Shown here: piece after piece, positions 1-5,789 of the stretch
Position numbering within the stretch: the first letter of the stretch is position 1
Layout: each line of letters begins with the position of its first letter
From: Candidatus Aminicenantota bacterium
GTDB taxonomy: Bacteria; Acidobacteriota; Aminicenantia; Aminicenantales; Aminicenantaceae
Assembly (NCBI GenBank): GCA_030614645.1
Contig: JAUWTR010000095.1
Span: 1 to 6,771 of the forward strand
DNA length: 6,771 bases
Direction: 5' to 3'
Position numbers and translations under genes: made by a program
Notes under the pieces: model-generated
The model's input: only the letters and a program-made list of their open reading frames with translations
Databases searched by the model: none
Told to the model about the DNA's origin: nothing

Positions 1-2
1 TC

Positions 3-44
3 CTTGAAAAAGGAAAACTTGGAGAATTCGGAGGTGGACAATGA
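3..44 (+). CDS. Possible C-terminal tail of an upstream gene (partial)
   Basis: This frame is open from the window edge and ends in TGA at 42-44, giving a 13-residue tail LEKGKLGEFGGGQ. Its stop overlaps the ATG of the M48 gene as ATGA. The same ATGA arrangement occurs at both later junctions of this cluster (3063-3066 and 3899-3902), which is the main reason to take it seriously. Thirteen codons say nothing about function, and such a short open frame can occur by chance. If real, the operon starts outside the window and the protease is translationally coupled to it. Confidence 0.3.
   Translation, partial: LEKGKLGEFGGGQ
30..35 (+). promoter_or_regulatory. Shine-Dalgarno site of the M48 lipoprotein gene
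   Basis: GGAGGT lies 5 nt before the ATG at 41. It is the strongest ribosome-binding site in the window and fixes this start. The resulting N-terminus is a proper lipoprotein signal peptide, which supports the choice independently. Confidence 0.75.
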
Positions 45-946
45 GAGCAGGAAATTATCTAAAATGGGTAATAAGTTTTACAGTGGCTGCCTTATTATTT
101 GCCGGCTGCGCTGCAATTCAGGAAAAGTTGGGCTCCCTAAAAATCACTCAATCCGATGCAGACGCGATTGTGAAGACTACAAAAGCTCTACGTAAGAGTT
201 TTTCAGAGATCACAGAAGAGGAAGAGTATTATATCGGGAGAGCGGTTTCTGCGCTCATTCTCTCTAAATATAAAGTATACCAAAACAGTAAGCTTACTGC
301 ATATGTCAACCAGGTTGGGAATGCTGTCACTATTTACAGTGACCGCCCAGAGACATTTGCAGGTTACCACTTTCTTATCCTGGACTCCAGCGAAGTCAAT
401 GCTTTAGCTGCCCCGGGAGGTTTTGTTTTTGTTACTAAAGGGCTTTTAAAAAGATGTAAAAATGAGGAGATGTTAGGCTGTATTCTTGCGCATGAGGTCG
501 GGCATGTCAGTGCCAAACACGGGCTTCGGTCAATAAAAAAATCCCGGCTGATCGATGCTTTTAAGATTATCGGGCAAGAGGTTGGAAAAAAATACGGGCC
601 ACAGGAATTATCTCAGTTGACCGAGCTCTTCGAAAATGTACTGGGAGATATCGCTGAAAAATTGATCGAAAGGGGATATGACCGGAAATACGAATATGAA
701 GCAGACAGGCTGGGAATTAGGTTTGCGGCAAAAACTGGTTATGCTCCAGGAGGTCTTCTGGATTTCCTGAAGACTATGAGCGATGAAGCAGGTGAAGGCT
801 CGGATAAGGGCTGGTATAGGACTCATCCGTCCCCGCAGGACAGGTTAAAGCAAGCTGAAAAAGAGAGCGGGAAACTCAACTCGATCCCGTCGATACAGAA
901 AGTACGAACCACGCGCTTCAACCAAGCAATAAGTACGTTGAAATAG
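41..946 (+). CDS. M48-family zinc metalloprotease, lipoprotein
   Basis: Predicted membrane-anchored periplasmic zinc endopeptidase of 301 residues, resembling the Oma1/LoiP/BepA-type M48 proteins involved in envelope quality control. Residues 1-22 form a lipoprotein signal peptide: a short basic start, a hydrophobic stretch and lipobox LFAG-C with Cys23 as the lipidated residue. The zinc site is HEVGH at 151-155, with the third ligand probably Glu218 in EYEAD (218-222). A DSSEVNALAAPGG segment (115-127) and the C-terminal THPSPQDRL (261-269) are both typical of the family. No TPR repeats follow, so it is shorter than BepA and closer in size to LoiP-like proteins. The gene lies 38 nt upstream of the CHASE2 cyclase on the same strand, so the two may be cotranscribed. 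Family assignment is secure; substrate and cellular role are inferred. Confidence 0.93.
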   Translation: MRAGNYLKWVISFTVAALLFAGCAAIQEKLGSLKITQSDADAIVKTTKALRKSFSEITEEEEYYIGRAVSALILSKYKVYQNSKLTAYVNQVGNAVTIYSDRPETFAGYHFLILDSSEVNALAAPGGFVFVTKGLLKRCKNEEMLGCILAHEVGHVSAKHGLRSIKKSRLIDAFKIIGQEVGKKYGPQELSQLTELFENVLGDIAEKLIERGYDRKYEYEADRLGIRFAAKTGYAPGGLLDFLKTMSDEAGEGSDKGWYRTHPSPQDRLKQAEKESGKLNSIPSIQKVRTTRFNQAISTLK

Positions 947-984
947 AGACTGAATAGAGATCATTCCTTTGAATTTTCAATACT

Positions 985-3066
985 ATGCTGAATAGAAAGA
1001 GTATCCGTGGCTTGCTGGTAGGCATTTCTGTCTTTGCCATAGGACTGGGATTATTCTACTTTAAAGCTTTCCGGGTTATGGAATGGAAAACCTGGGATTG
1101 GCGCATGCAGCTTTTTTCCAACTCTTCCCGTGCTGATAGCGAGATCATTCTTATCTTAATCGATCAGAACAGCCTGGACTTATATGCGGAGCAGGGCATT
1201 TCATGGCCCTGGTGGCGGCAGATGTATATTCCGCTGATAAAATTCTGCCGGCAGGGCGGGGCCCGGGCTGTCTTTTTTGATTTTATTTTTTCTGAAAGCT
1301 CAGTCTATGGAGTAGAAGACGACCGTATGTTTACCGATGCCCTAGCTGAGGCCGGCAATATTTTCCTTCCGATGTTCCTGAGCAGGGAGGAAAAAGGAAC
1401 TCCCTCGAGCCAAATACCCAGTATGAAAAGGTTTTCCCTGTCCGGCAGGGAGTTCTCTTTAGATGATGTTTTGTCGATGAAGTCGGTCACCCTACCTATA
1501 GAAAGTTTACTAAATGCATGTCTGGGGGTAGGAAATGTCCAGGCCAGACCGGATAGTGATGGGATCTACCGCCGCCTTCCTCTCTATTTTTCGCTGGGAG
1601 AGGATATTTATCCGGCACTTTCTTTAGCTGTAGCCGGATTTTTAGGAAAGTATCAGGATGCTCCTGCACCGATGGATAATTCCGGCCAGATGGTTATTCG
1701 TTTTCACGGTCCTTCAGGAACTTATACTACTTATTCTGCTGCTGCTGTAATAAATTCCTTTGCTCTTATGGAAGCAGGGAAGCAGCCTCAGATCCCTTTG
1801 GATACTTTTAATAATAAGATAGTACTTGTAGGAAGCAGCGCAGCCGGTATTTATGACCTCAAACCAACCCCATTTTCCTCAGTCTATCCCGGGACTGAGA
1901 TTCAAGCGACTGCTATTGATAACCTTATAAATAACGATTATATAAGATTTCCCTCTACTGCTGTGTTTATCCTTATACTGGCTCTTATTTCATTGCTTAC
2001 AGGCTTTGGGACTACCATTATTCAAAGGATCTGGCTGGTAGTTTTCTTTGCCTTGTTATGCATTGCTATTCCAGCAATGATTTCCTGGGCGGCTTTTTTG
2101 TCCGGATACTGGTTTGAATTTGTAATTCCTGAATTTGCCGTATTATTAAGTTTTATAGCTGCAGTGATGCTTAATTATAATATTGAGGGCAAGCAGCGCC
2201 GTTTTGTCAAAAAGGTTTTTCATCATTACCTCAGCCCCCATGTTATAGAGAGAGTTTTAGAGGACCCTTCTCTTCTTAAACTTGGCGGGGAGAAGAGGGA
2301 AATTACGTCTTTCTTTTCTGATATTGCCGGTTTTACATCTCTATCCGAAGGTCTTTCGCCTGAAGAGTTGGTGCATCTTCTAAATGAATATCTATCTGAT
2401 ATGACCGATATCATTCTTGAATCGGGGGGTACTCTGGATAAATATGAGGGTGATGCCATCATCTCGTTTTGGAATGCTCCCCTGGACTTTCCTGACCATG
2501 CTCTACGAGCCTGCCGGGCGGCCCTTGATTGTCAGAAAAAATTGGCTAAATTAAAGCCCAGTTTTCAGAAGCGCTTTGGGCATATGATCTCAGCTCGGAT
2601 AGGTATTAATTCAGGGCCGGCTGTAGTAGGAAATATGGGTTCGCAGCGGCGTTTTGATTATACTGCCATTGGAGATACTATAAATCTGGCCTCACGGTTG
2701 GAGGGAGCTTGTAAACAATATGGAATAAGTATTCTTGCCGGAGAAACTACTTACGAACAAGTCAAAGATGTTCTTGCAGCCAGAGAAGTCGACATCATCC
2801 GGGTAGTCGGTAAAAAAAATCCTGTGCGCGTTTATGAAATTCTGGACGAGCTGAAATATCTCTCAGAAGAAAAGTATAAATCGATCGAGATATTTCAAAG
2901 GGCGCTGGAATCTTACAGAGCATGTAAGTGGGAAGAAGCTGTGACCTTGTTTAAAAAACTTAAAGATGATAAATTGACAAATGTCTATATTGAACGGTGC
3001 AGAAAACTGGAGAAATCCCCTCCGCCGGATGATTGGGATGGAGTTGTGGATTTAAAGGTTAAATGA
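985..3066 (+). CDS. CHASE2-domain class III adenylate cyclase (receptor type)
   Basis: Inner-membrane receptor cyclase of 693 residues, predicted to make cAMP from ATP in response to an extracytoplasmic signal. In order: one TM helix (about 10-26); a periplasmic CHASE2 domain (about 30-315, with WPW at 74-76, GARAVFFDF at 92-100, GNVQARPDSDG at 183-193 and KIVLVGSSAAG at 278-288); three TM helices (about 324-341, 349-371, 376-396); and a cytoplasmic cyclase domain (about 433-620). The catalytic set looks complete: metal-binding Asp446 (FSDIAGFT) and Asp490 (DKYEGD), adenine-selecting Lys486 and Thr560 (DYTAIGD), and transition-state Asn567 and Arg571 (INLASRLE). Lys/Thr is the bacterial class IIIb pattern and points to ATP rather than GTP. 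A helical TPR-like tail (about 628-675) ends in PPPDDWDGV. No clear Shine-Dalgarno precedes this ATG; a TTGAA/TTCAA inverted repeat (969-980) sits just before it. The start is accepted because it places the first TM correctly. Confidence 0.95.
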   Translation: MLNRKSIRGLLVGISVFAIGLGLFYFKAFRVMEWKTWDWRMQLFSNSSRADSEIILILIDQNSLDLYAEQGISWPWWRQMYIPLIKFCRQGGARAVFFDFIFSESSVYGVEDDRMFTDALAEAGNIFLPMFLSREEKGTPSSQIPSMKRFSLSGREFSLDDVLSMKSVTLPIESLLNACLGVGNVQARPDSDGIYRRLPLYFSLGEDIYPALSLAVAGFLGKYQDAPAPMDNSGQMVIRFHGPSGTYTTYSAAAVINSFALMEAGKQPQIPLDTFNNKIVLVGSSAAGIYDLKPTPFSSVYPGTEIQATAIDNLINNDYIRFPSTAVFILILALISLLTGFGTTIIQRIWLVVFFALLCIAIPAMISWAAFLSGYWFEFVIPEFAVLLSFIAAVMLNYNIEGKQRRFVKKVFHHYLSPHVIERVLEDPSLLKLGGEKREITSFFSDIAGFTSLSEGLSPEELVHLLNEYLSDMTDIILESGGTLDKYEGDAIISFWNAPLDFPDHALRACRAALDCQKKLAKLKPSFQKRFGHMISARIGINSGPAVVGNMGSQRRFDYTAIGDTINLASRLEGACKQYGISILAGETTYEQVKDVLAAREVDIIRVVGKKNPVRVYEILDELKYLSEEKYKSIEIFQRALESYRACKWEEAVTLFKKLKDDKLTNVYIERCRKLEKSPPPDDWDGVVDLKVK

Positions 3067-3902
3067 GAAAAAATACAACAAAAGAACAGATCCCCTTTAT
3101 TTCCTGGGGCTCAAGAGGAACAGCTCCTGTTTCAGACCCCAAAAAAACTAAATACAGCGGCAACACTATGTGTTCATCTTTGAATATTTCTCAAAAGGAA
3201 AGGATTGTAATTGATGCTGGGACCGGGATAATAGAGATGGGCAGGCAGCTTGAAAATGAAGAAAAAGGTAAGCCTCATGATATCCATCTGCTTTTAACCC
3301 ATTTTCACCTGGATCATATTATGGGCTTGCCCTTTTTCCCGCTATTATATTCATCGGATACCACGTTAACTTTTTATTCCCCCTTGCCTCTTAAGGAGAC
3401 AAAGAAGTATTTAAGAGGCCTTATGGCAGAAAAATATTTTCCCATAGATTTTCAAGATACTCCTTCTCAAAAAATAATTCATGAGGTACCGCCTGAGACC
3501 TTCAGTATTGGTAGTGTCGAAATTGATTCTTTTCCACTTCATCATCCCCAGGGCTGTCTTGCTTATAGGTTCAAATTTGGAGGAAAAACCCTGGTATTTT
3601 CCACTGATACCGAACATCCTGAGAAAGGTGTAGATAAAGAATTGGCTGCTTTCTGCAGGGATGCAGACATCCTAGTGTATGACGCCACCTTTACTCCAGA
3701 AGACTATTTAGATAAAAAAAGATGGGGACACAGCACTTGGCTTGCAGGGACTGAGCTGGCTGCCGAAGCTGGCGTAAAAAGCCTTTTTCTTTCTCACCTC
3801 AATCCTGATTATGATGACCAAAAAATTGACGGGATCATTCTTTCTGCCAGGGAAAAATTTAGCCGGACTTTTGCCGCAGGTAAAAGGGATCAGATAAAAT
3901 GA
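3063..3902 (+). CDS. Metallo-beta-lactamase-fold hydrolase
   Basis: Cytoplasmic MBL-fold protein of 279 residues with no signal peptide. The N-terminal SWGSRGTAPV (14-23) and SGNT (32-35), and the later LFLSHLNPDYDD (241-252), resemble the PhnP/RNase Z-like branch, close to what I recall as TaR3-like MBL proteins. Metal ligands visible: THFHLDH (His80, His82, Asp84, His85), a histidine near 160-161, Asp182 in STDTEH, probably Asp207 in YDATF, His223 in GHSTW and His245 in SHLNP, so a dinuclear active site is probably intact. HFHLDHIMGL also resembles the start of the class II cyclic-nucleotide phosphodiesterase signature, but the hydrophobic continuation of that signature is not met. The start overlaps the cyclase stop as ATGA, with a weak AAAGG at 3054-3058. 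The substrate is unknown; cAMP hydrolysis is a context-based guess, and a nuclease or phosphodiesterase on another substrate is equally possible. Confidence 0.9.
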   Translation: MRKNTTKEQIPFISWGSRGTAPVSDPKKTKYSGNTMCSSLNISQKERIVIDAGTGIIEMGRQLENEEKGKPHDIHLLLTHFHLDHIMGLPFFPLLYSSDTTLTFYSPLPLKETKKYLRGLMAEKYFPIDFQDTPSQKIIHEVPPETFSIGSVEIDSFPLHHPQGCLAYRFKFGGKTLVFSTDTEHPEKGVDKELAAFCRDADILVYDATFTPEDYLDKKRWGHSTWLAGTELAAEAGVKSLFLSHLNPDYDDQKIDGIILSAREKFSRTFAAGKRDQIK

Positions 3903-5356
3903 AACGTTTATTTTTTCCACTGGTTTTTCTTCTCATTACCTTGGGACTGAAGATCAATTCAGTACGGGAAGCGCTTTTTACGGGAGAAAAAATATACCCA
4001 TACCTGAATGCGGTTTTCTGGTTTTTCCTTGCTGTTTTTGTCATCCGCCTGGTTGATGTTTTGCTACATGTCTGGTATGCAAGGCGTAAAGTCCAGTTCC
4101 CTATGCCCAGGGTCCTGCACACGATCACTATGGCTATCCTCTATCTGTCCGCCTTGTTTGTTATATTAAAAGGGATTCTAAGCATTAATATAACTCCTTT
4201 TCTGGCTACTTCAGCGCTTCTTACCATGATCCTTGGGCTGGCTTTACAGGGAGTGTTGAGCAATCTCATCTCCGGCCTTTCTCTGCATTTTACCAAGTCA
4301 TTTGGAAAAGGTGACTGGGTCGAAGTTGCTTCAGAAGAGGGAGTAGTGATAGACACTAACTGGCGGGAAACAAGGATTTTCAATCGTGAATACAATATTG
4401 TAATTATTCCCAACAATACTATGGCATCTGAGAAGATCACTAATTTTTCTTATCCAAACAAAAAAACCGCTATTACTATTCCGGTTAAGGCTGGTTATAA
4501 TTCTGCCCCGACAGAGGTGTTTGCGGCCCTGTGTGAGGCTGCGGCTGATGTTCCGTCTGTGCTTGAACGCCCTGCTCCTGAAGCTCATTTACTGGAGCAC
4601 GGAGACTTGGGAACTACATACAGGGTGAAATTTTGGATAAGTGATTTTGCCAATAAATATCAGATCATGGCGGATGTAGGAAGAAATATATGGTTCCAGT
4701 TTAAACGCCGTAATCTTGAAATACCTGTTCCTCTCAGTGATAAGTTGCAGGAGGTTGTCGGGTCAATCAAGCCTAAACAAGGAATAACCAAAATAGCGGA
4801 CAAACAAGAAAGGTTCTTTCATAGTCTGTTAAACTCAAATTTCCTCCGCTATCAGGAAGGGGAAAAAGAAGGGGAGCTGCTGGTTACTGAAGATGAAGTA
4901 CGCGCATTGGCCCGGACTGTGCGCTGCCTTCGATTTGCACCAGGAGAAGTAGTTTGCCGGCAGGGAGAAAAAGGCGAAAGTTGCTATATTGTTATAAGCG
5001 GCAGGATAAATGGAGAGATAATCTACGAGGAAAAAGGAAAAAAATATTCTTCGAATTTTAAGGTGGAACCATCCCGGCTTTTTGGTGAGATGTCGCTGTT
5101 TACAGGTATGCCCAGGACAGCAACTGGAATTATTGATGTTGACTCTGAACTGCTGGAAATAAATGCTGTTGATTTTGCCCGCCTTCTGGAATGGAATCCG
5201 GCCCTGGCCGAGGTGATGGCTGACCTTGTAAGCAGGAGGAATAAGAAAAACCAGAAGTTTTTAAAGAAGATAAAAGAGCTTTCCGCCCAGGATATAGAAG
5301 AGAGCGTCAGTAAAAAATCCATCCTTGCCCGCCTAAAAAGCTTAATTTCCAGGTAG
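3899..5356 (+). CDS. MscS-family channel with C-terminal cyclic-nucleotide-binding domain
   Basis: Inner-membrane ion channel of 485 residues, resembling the bacterial cyclic-nucleotide-gated (bCNG) branch of the MscS superfamily. Hydrophobic helices lie at about 4-19, 36-58 and 72-94, followed by the pore helix at about 98-130. The pore contains GLALQGVLSNLISG (113-126), nearly identical to the E. coli MscS pore; by alignment from memory, Met110 and Leu114 occupy the Leu105/Leu109 gate positions. The beta domain follows (FGKGDWVEV at 135-143, IIPNNTM at 169-175), then the MscS alpha/beta region to about 290. A cNMP-binding domain spans about 335-445, with phosphate-binding cassette FGEMSLFTGMPRTAT (395-409): Glu397 for the ribose, Arg406 for the cyclic phosphate and Thr407. 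A basic helical tail ends the protein. The start overlaps the MBL stop (ATGA), with AAAAGGG at 3882-3888 as ribosome-binding site. The upstream cyclase makes cAMP the likely ligand. Confidence 0.95.
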   Translation: MKRLFFPLVFLLITLGLKINSVREALFTGEKIYPYLNAVFWFFLAVFVIRLVDVLLHVWYARRKVQFPMPRVLHTITMAILYLSALFVILKGILSINITPFLATSALLTMILGLALQGVLSNLISGLSLHFTKSFGKGDWVEVASEEGVVIDTNWRETRIFNREYNIVIIPNNTMASEKITNFSYPNKKTAITIPVKAGYNSAPTEVFAALCEAAADVPSVLERPAPEAHLLEHGDLGTTYRVKFWISDFANKYQIMADVGRNIWFQFKRRNLEIPVPLSDKLQEVVGSIKPKQGITKIADKQERFFHSLLNSNFLRYQEGEKEGELLVTEDEVRALARTVRCLRFAPGEVVCRQGEKGESCYIVISGRINGEIIYEEKGKKYSSNFKVEPSRLFGEMSLFTGMPRTATGIIDVDSELLEINAVDFARLLEWNPALAEVMADLVSRRNKKNQKFLKKIKELSAQDIEESVSKKSILARLKSLISR

Positions 5357-5417
5357 GAGAAATGGGGACAGGGTACTTTTTTTGCTTTGAAAAAAAGTAC
5401 CCTGTCCCCATTTCTTC
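5356..5417 (+). repeat. REP/MITE-like near-perfect palindrome, possible terminator
   Basis: The left arm 5359-5383 and right arm 5390-5414 are exact reverse complements over 25 bp, with a 6-nt GCTTTG loop (5384-5389). Pairing continues outward through A-T, G-T and G-C to 5356/5417. Each arm carries AAATGGGGACAGGGTAC followed by seven T (left) or preceded by seven A (right). It starts on the last base of the channel stop codon, so the transcript of the cluster should form this hairpin immediately after translation ends. The GGGGACAG core resembles dispersed palindromes I associate with REP-type, tyrosine-transposase-linked repeats, but no transposase is present here. It may act as a terminator or as a 3'-end stabiliser. 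It lacks a classic T-tract after the stem, because the T-run lies inside the stem. Confidence 0.85.
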
Positions 5418-5423
5418 CTGCTA

Positions 5424-5453
5424 TTGCGTTTAACCGGCTTTCTCTGCTAAACT
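5424..5453 (+). promoter_or_regulatory. Candidate promoter of the tRNA-Arg gene
   Basis: TTGCGT (5424-5429) as -35 and TAAACT (5448-5453) as -10 are separated by 18 nt, with an extended TGC just before the -10. A start near 5460 would leave a leader of about 24 nt before the tRNA. A second -10-like TATAGT at 5473-5478 has no matching -35 and would start almost on the mature tRNA end. A weak consensus call. Confidence 0.3.
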
Positions 5454-5483
5454 ACAGCCGAGAAACTCGCTGTATAGTAAAGT

Positions 5484-5561
5484 ACGCCTGTAGCTCAGTA
5501 TGGACAGAGCAATGGATTCCTAATCCATGTGTCGCCGGTTCGAGTCCGGCCAGGCGTACCA
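5484..5561 (+). tRNA. tRNA-Arg (anticodon CCT)
   Basis: Full cloverleaf with encoded CCA. Acceptor stem ACGCCTG (5484-5490) pairs with CAGGCGT (5551-5557), followed by discriminator A5558 and CCA 5559-5561. D stem is GCTC/GAGC (5493-5496/5507-5510). Anticodon stem is ATGGA/TCCAT (5512-5516/5524-5528) around loop TTCCTAA, so the anticodon is CCT at 5519-5521, reading AGG. The variable loop GTGTC has five nt. The T stem GCCGG/CCGGC (5534-5538/5546-5550) encloses TTCGAGT. All stems are fully Watson-Crick. The leader bases G5482 and T5483 could also pair with C5559 and A5558, extending the acceptor helix to 9 bp in the precursor. It is on the plus strand, downstream of the channel gene but separated by the palindrome, and probably has its own promoter. 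Confidence 0.96.
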
Positions 5562-5569
5562 TTTTTCCA

Positions 5570-5589
5570 CCCCTTAAAACCCCTTAAAA
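5570..5589 (+). repeat. Tandem 10-bp direct repeat after the tRNA
   Basis: CCCCTTAAAA occurs twice head to tail, at 5570-5579 and 5580-5589, starting 8 nt after the tRNA CCA. A T5 run (5562-5566) lies between. No hairpin is visible that would make this a standard terminator, although the tRNA fold plus the T5 run could give weak termination. The function is unknown; it may be a simple slippage duplication. Confidence 0.7.
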
Positions 5590-5625
5590 TCAGTAATTTA
5601 GGAGACATTAATATTCTTTATGTAC

Positions 5626-5650
5626 TTAGTATGTTTTAGTATGGTTTTAG
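5626..5650. repeat. Phased TTAGTATG direct repeats
   Basis: TTAGTATG at 5626-5633 and again at 5636-5643 (10-bp period), followed by a third TTAG at 5647-5650 (11-bp step). They lie just before the four-box array, in an AT-rich non-coding spacer. Spacing near one helical turn could suit a DNA-binding or bending site, but two full copies are weak evidence. Confidence 0.45.
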
Positions 5651-5655
5651 CCCAT

Positions 5656-5696
5656 TATGACACTTTTATGACAGATTTTGTCATAGTTTTGTCATA
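5656..5696. promoter_or_regulatory. Symmetric four-box TATGACA/TGTCATA array (candidate protein-binding site)
   Basis: TATGACA at 5656-5662 and 5667-5673 faces TGTCATA at 5679-5685 and 5690-5696. Steps are 11, 12 and 11 bp, so all four boxes lie on roughly the same face of the helix, and both box pairs are centred on 5676. The right half is an exact tandem duplication of the 11-mer TTTTGTCATAG (5676-5686, 5687-5697). It sits between convergent transcription units, far from any visible start codon, so a simple operator is not obvious. As RNA it could form a 7 bp plus 7 bp hairpin with a 4x4 internal loop, but no T-run follows on either strand. The structure is certain; the function is not known. 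Confidence 0.6.
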
Positions 5697-5789
5697 GTAA
5701 AAAGGTAGAGCTACTGGATATACCTCGGCTCCGCAGCCAAACTAGAAGAAAATTGCTTCCTTGTTACATTGTCAAATAATGCAAACTGA

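Larger units (their letters stand above)
5562..5789. other. Non-coding convergent spacer
   Basis: AT-rich 228-nt region between the tRNA and the end of the minus-strand peptidase gene. It has no open frame with a credible start. Besides the repeats listed separately, it holds a small GGCT/AGCC hairpin with a CCGC loop (5727-5738) and a CATT/AATG inverted pair (5767-5781). Neither is convincing as a terminator for the peptidase gene, and no clear intrinsic terminator is visible for it. Confidence 0.7.

Noticed and set aside
4..195. 63-codon plus-strand frame starting with TTG
   Set aside because: It overlaps the M48 signal peptide region in another frame, and the product has no recognisable features. 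The M48 frame has a strong ribosome-binding site and lipobox.
1397..1455. GAACTCCC/GGGAGTTC inverted pair within the cyclase gene
   Set aside because: Only 8 bp with a gap of over 40 nt inside well-conserved CHASE2 coding sequence; likely chance.
3724..3732. ATGGGGACA, like the palindrome core, inside the MBL gene
   Set aside because: It encodes part of the conserved WGHSTW metal-site motif and has no inverted partner, so it is a chance match and not a repeat copy.
5387..5587. 66-codon plus-strand open frame
   Set aside because: It runs through the right arm of the palindrome and the whole tRNA-Arg, and has no credible ribosome-binding site. Spurious.
5727..5738. GGCT-CCGC-AGCC hairpin as terminator of the peptidase gene
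   Set aside because: The stem is only about 4 bp and no T-run follows on the minus strand.
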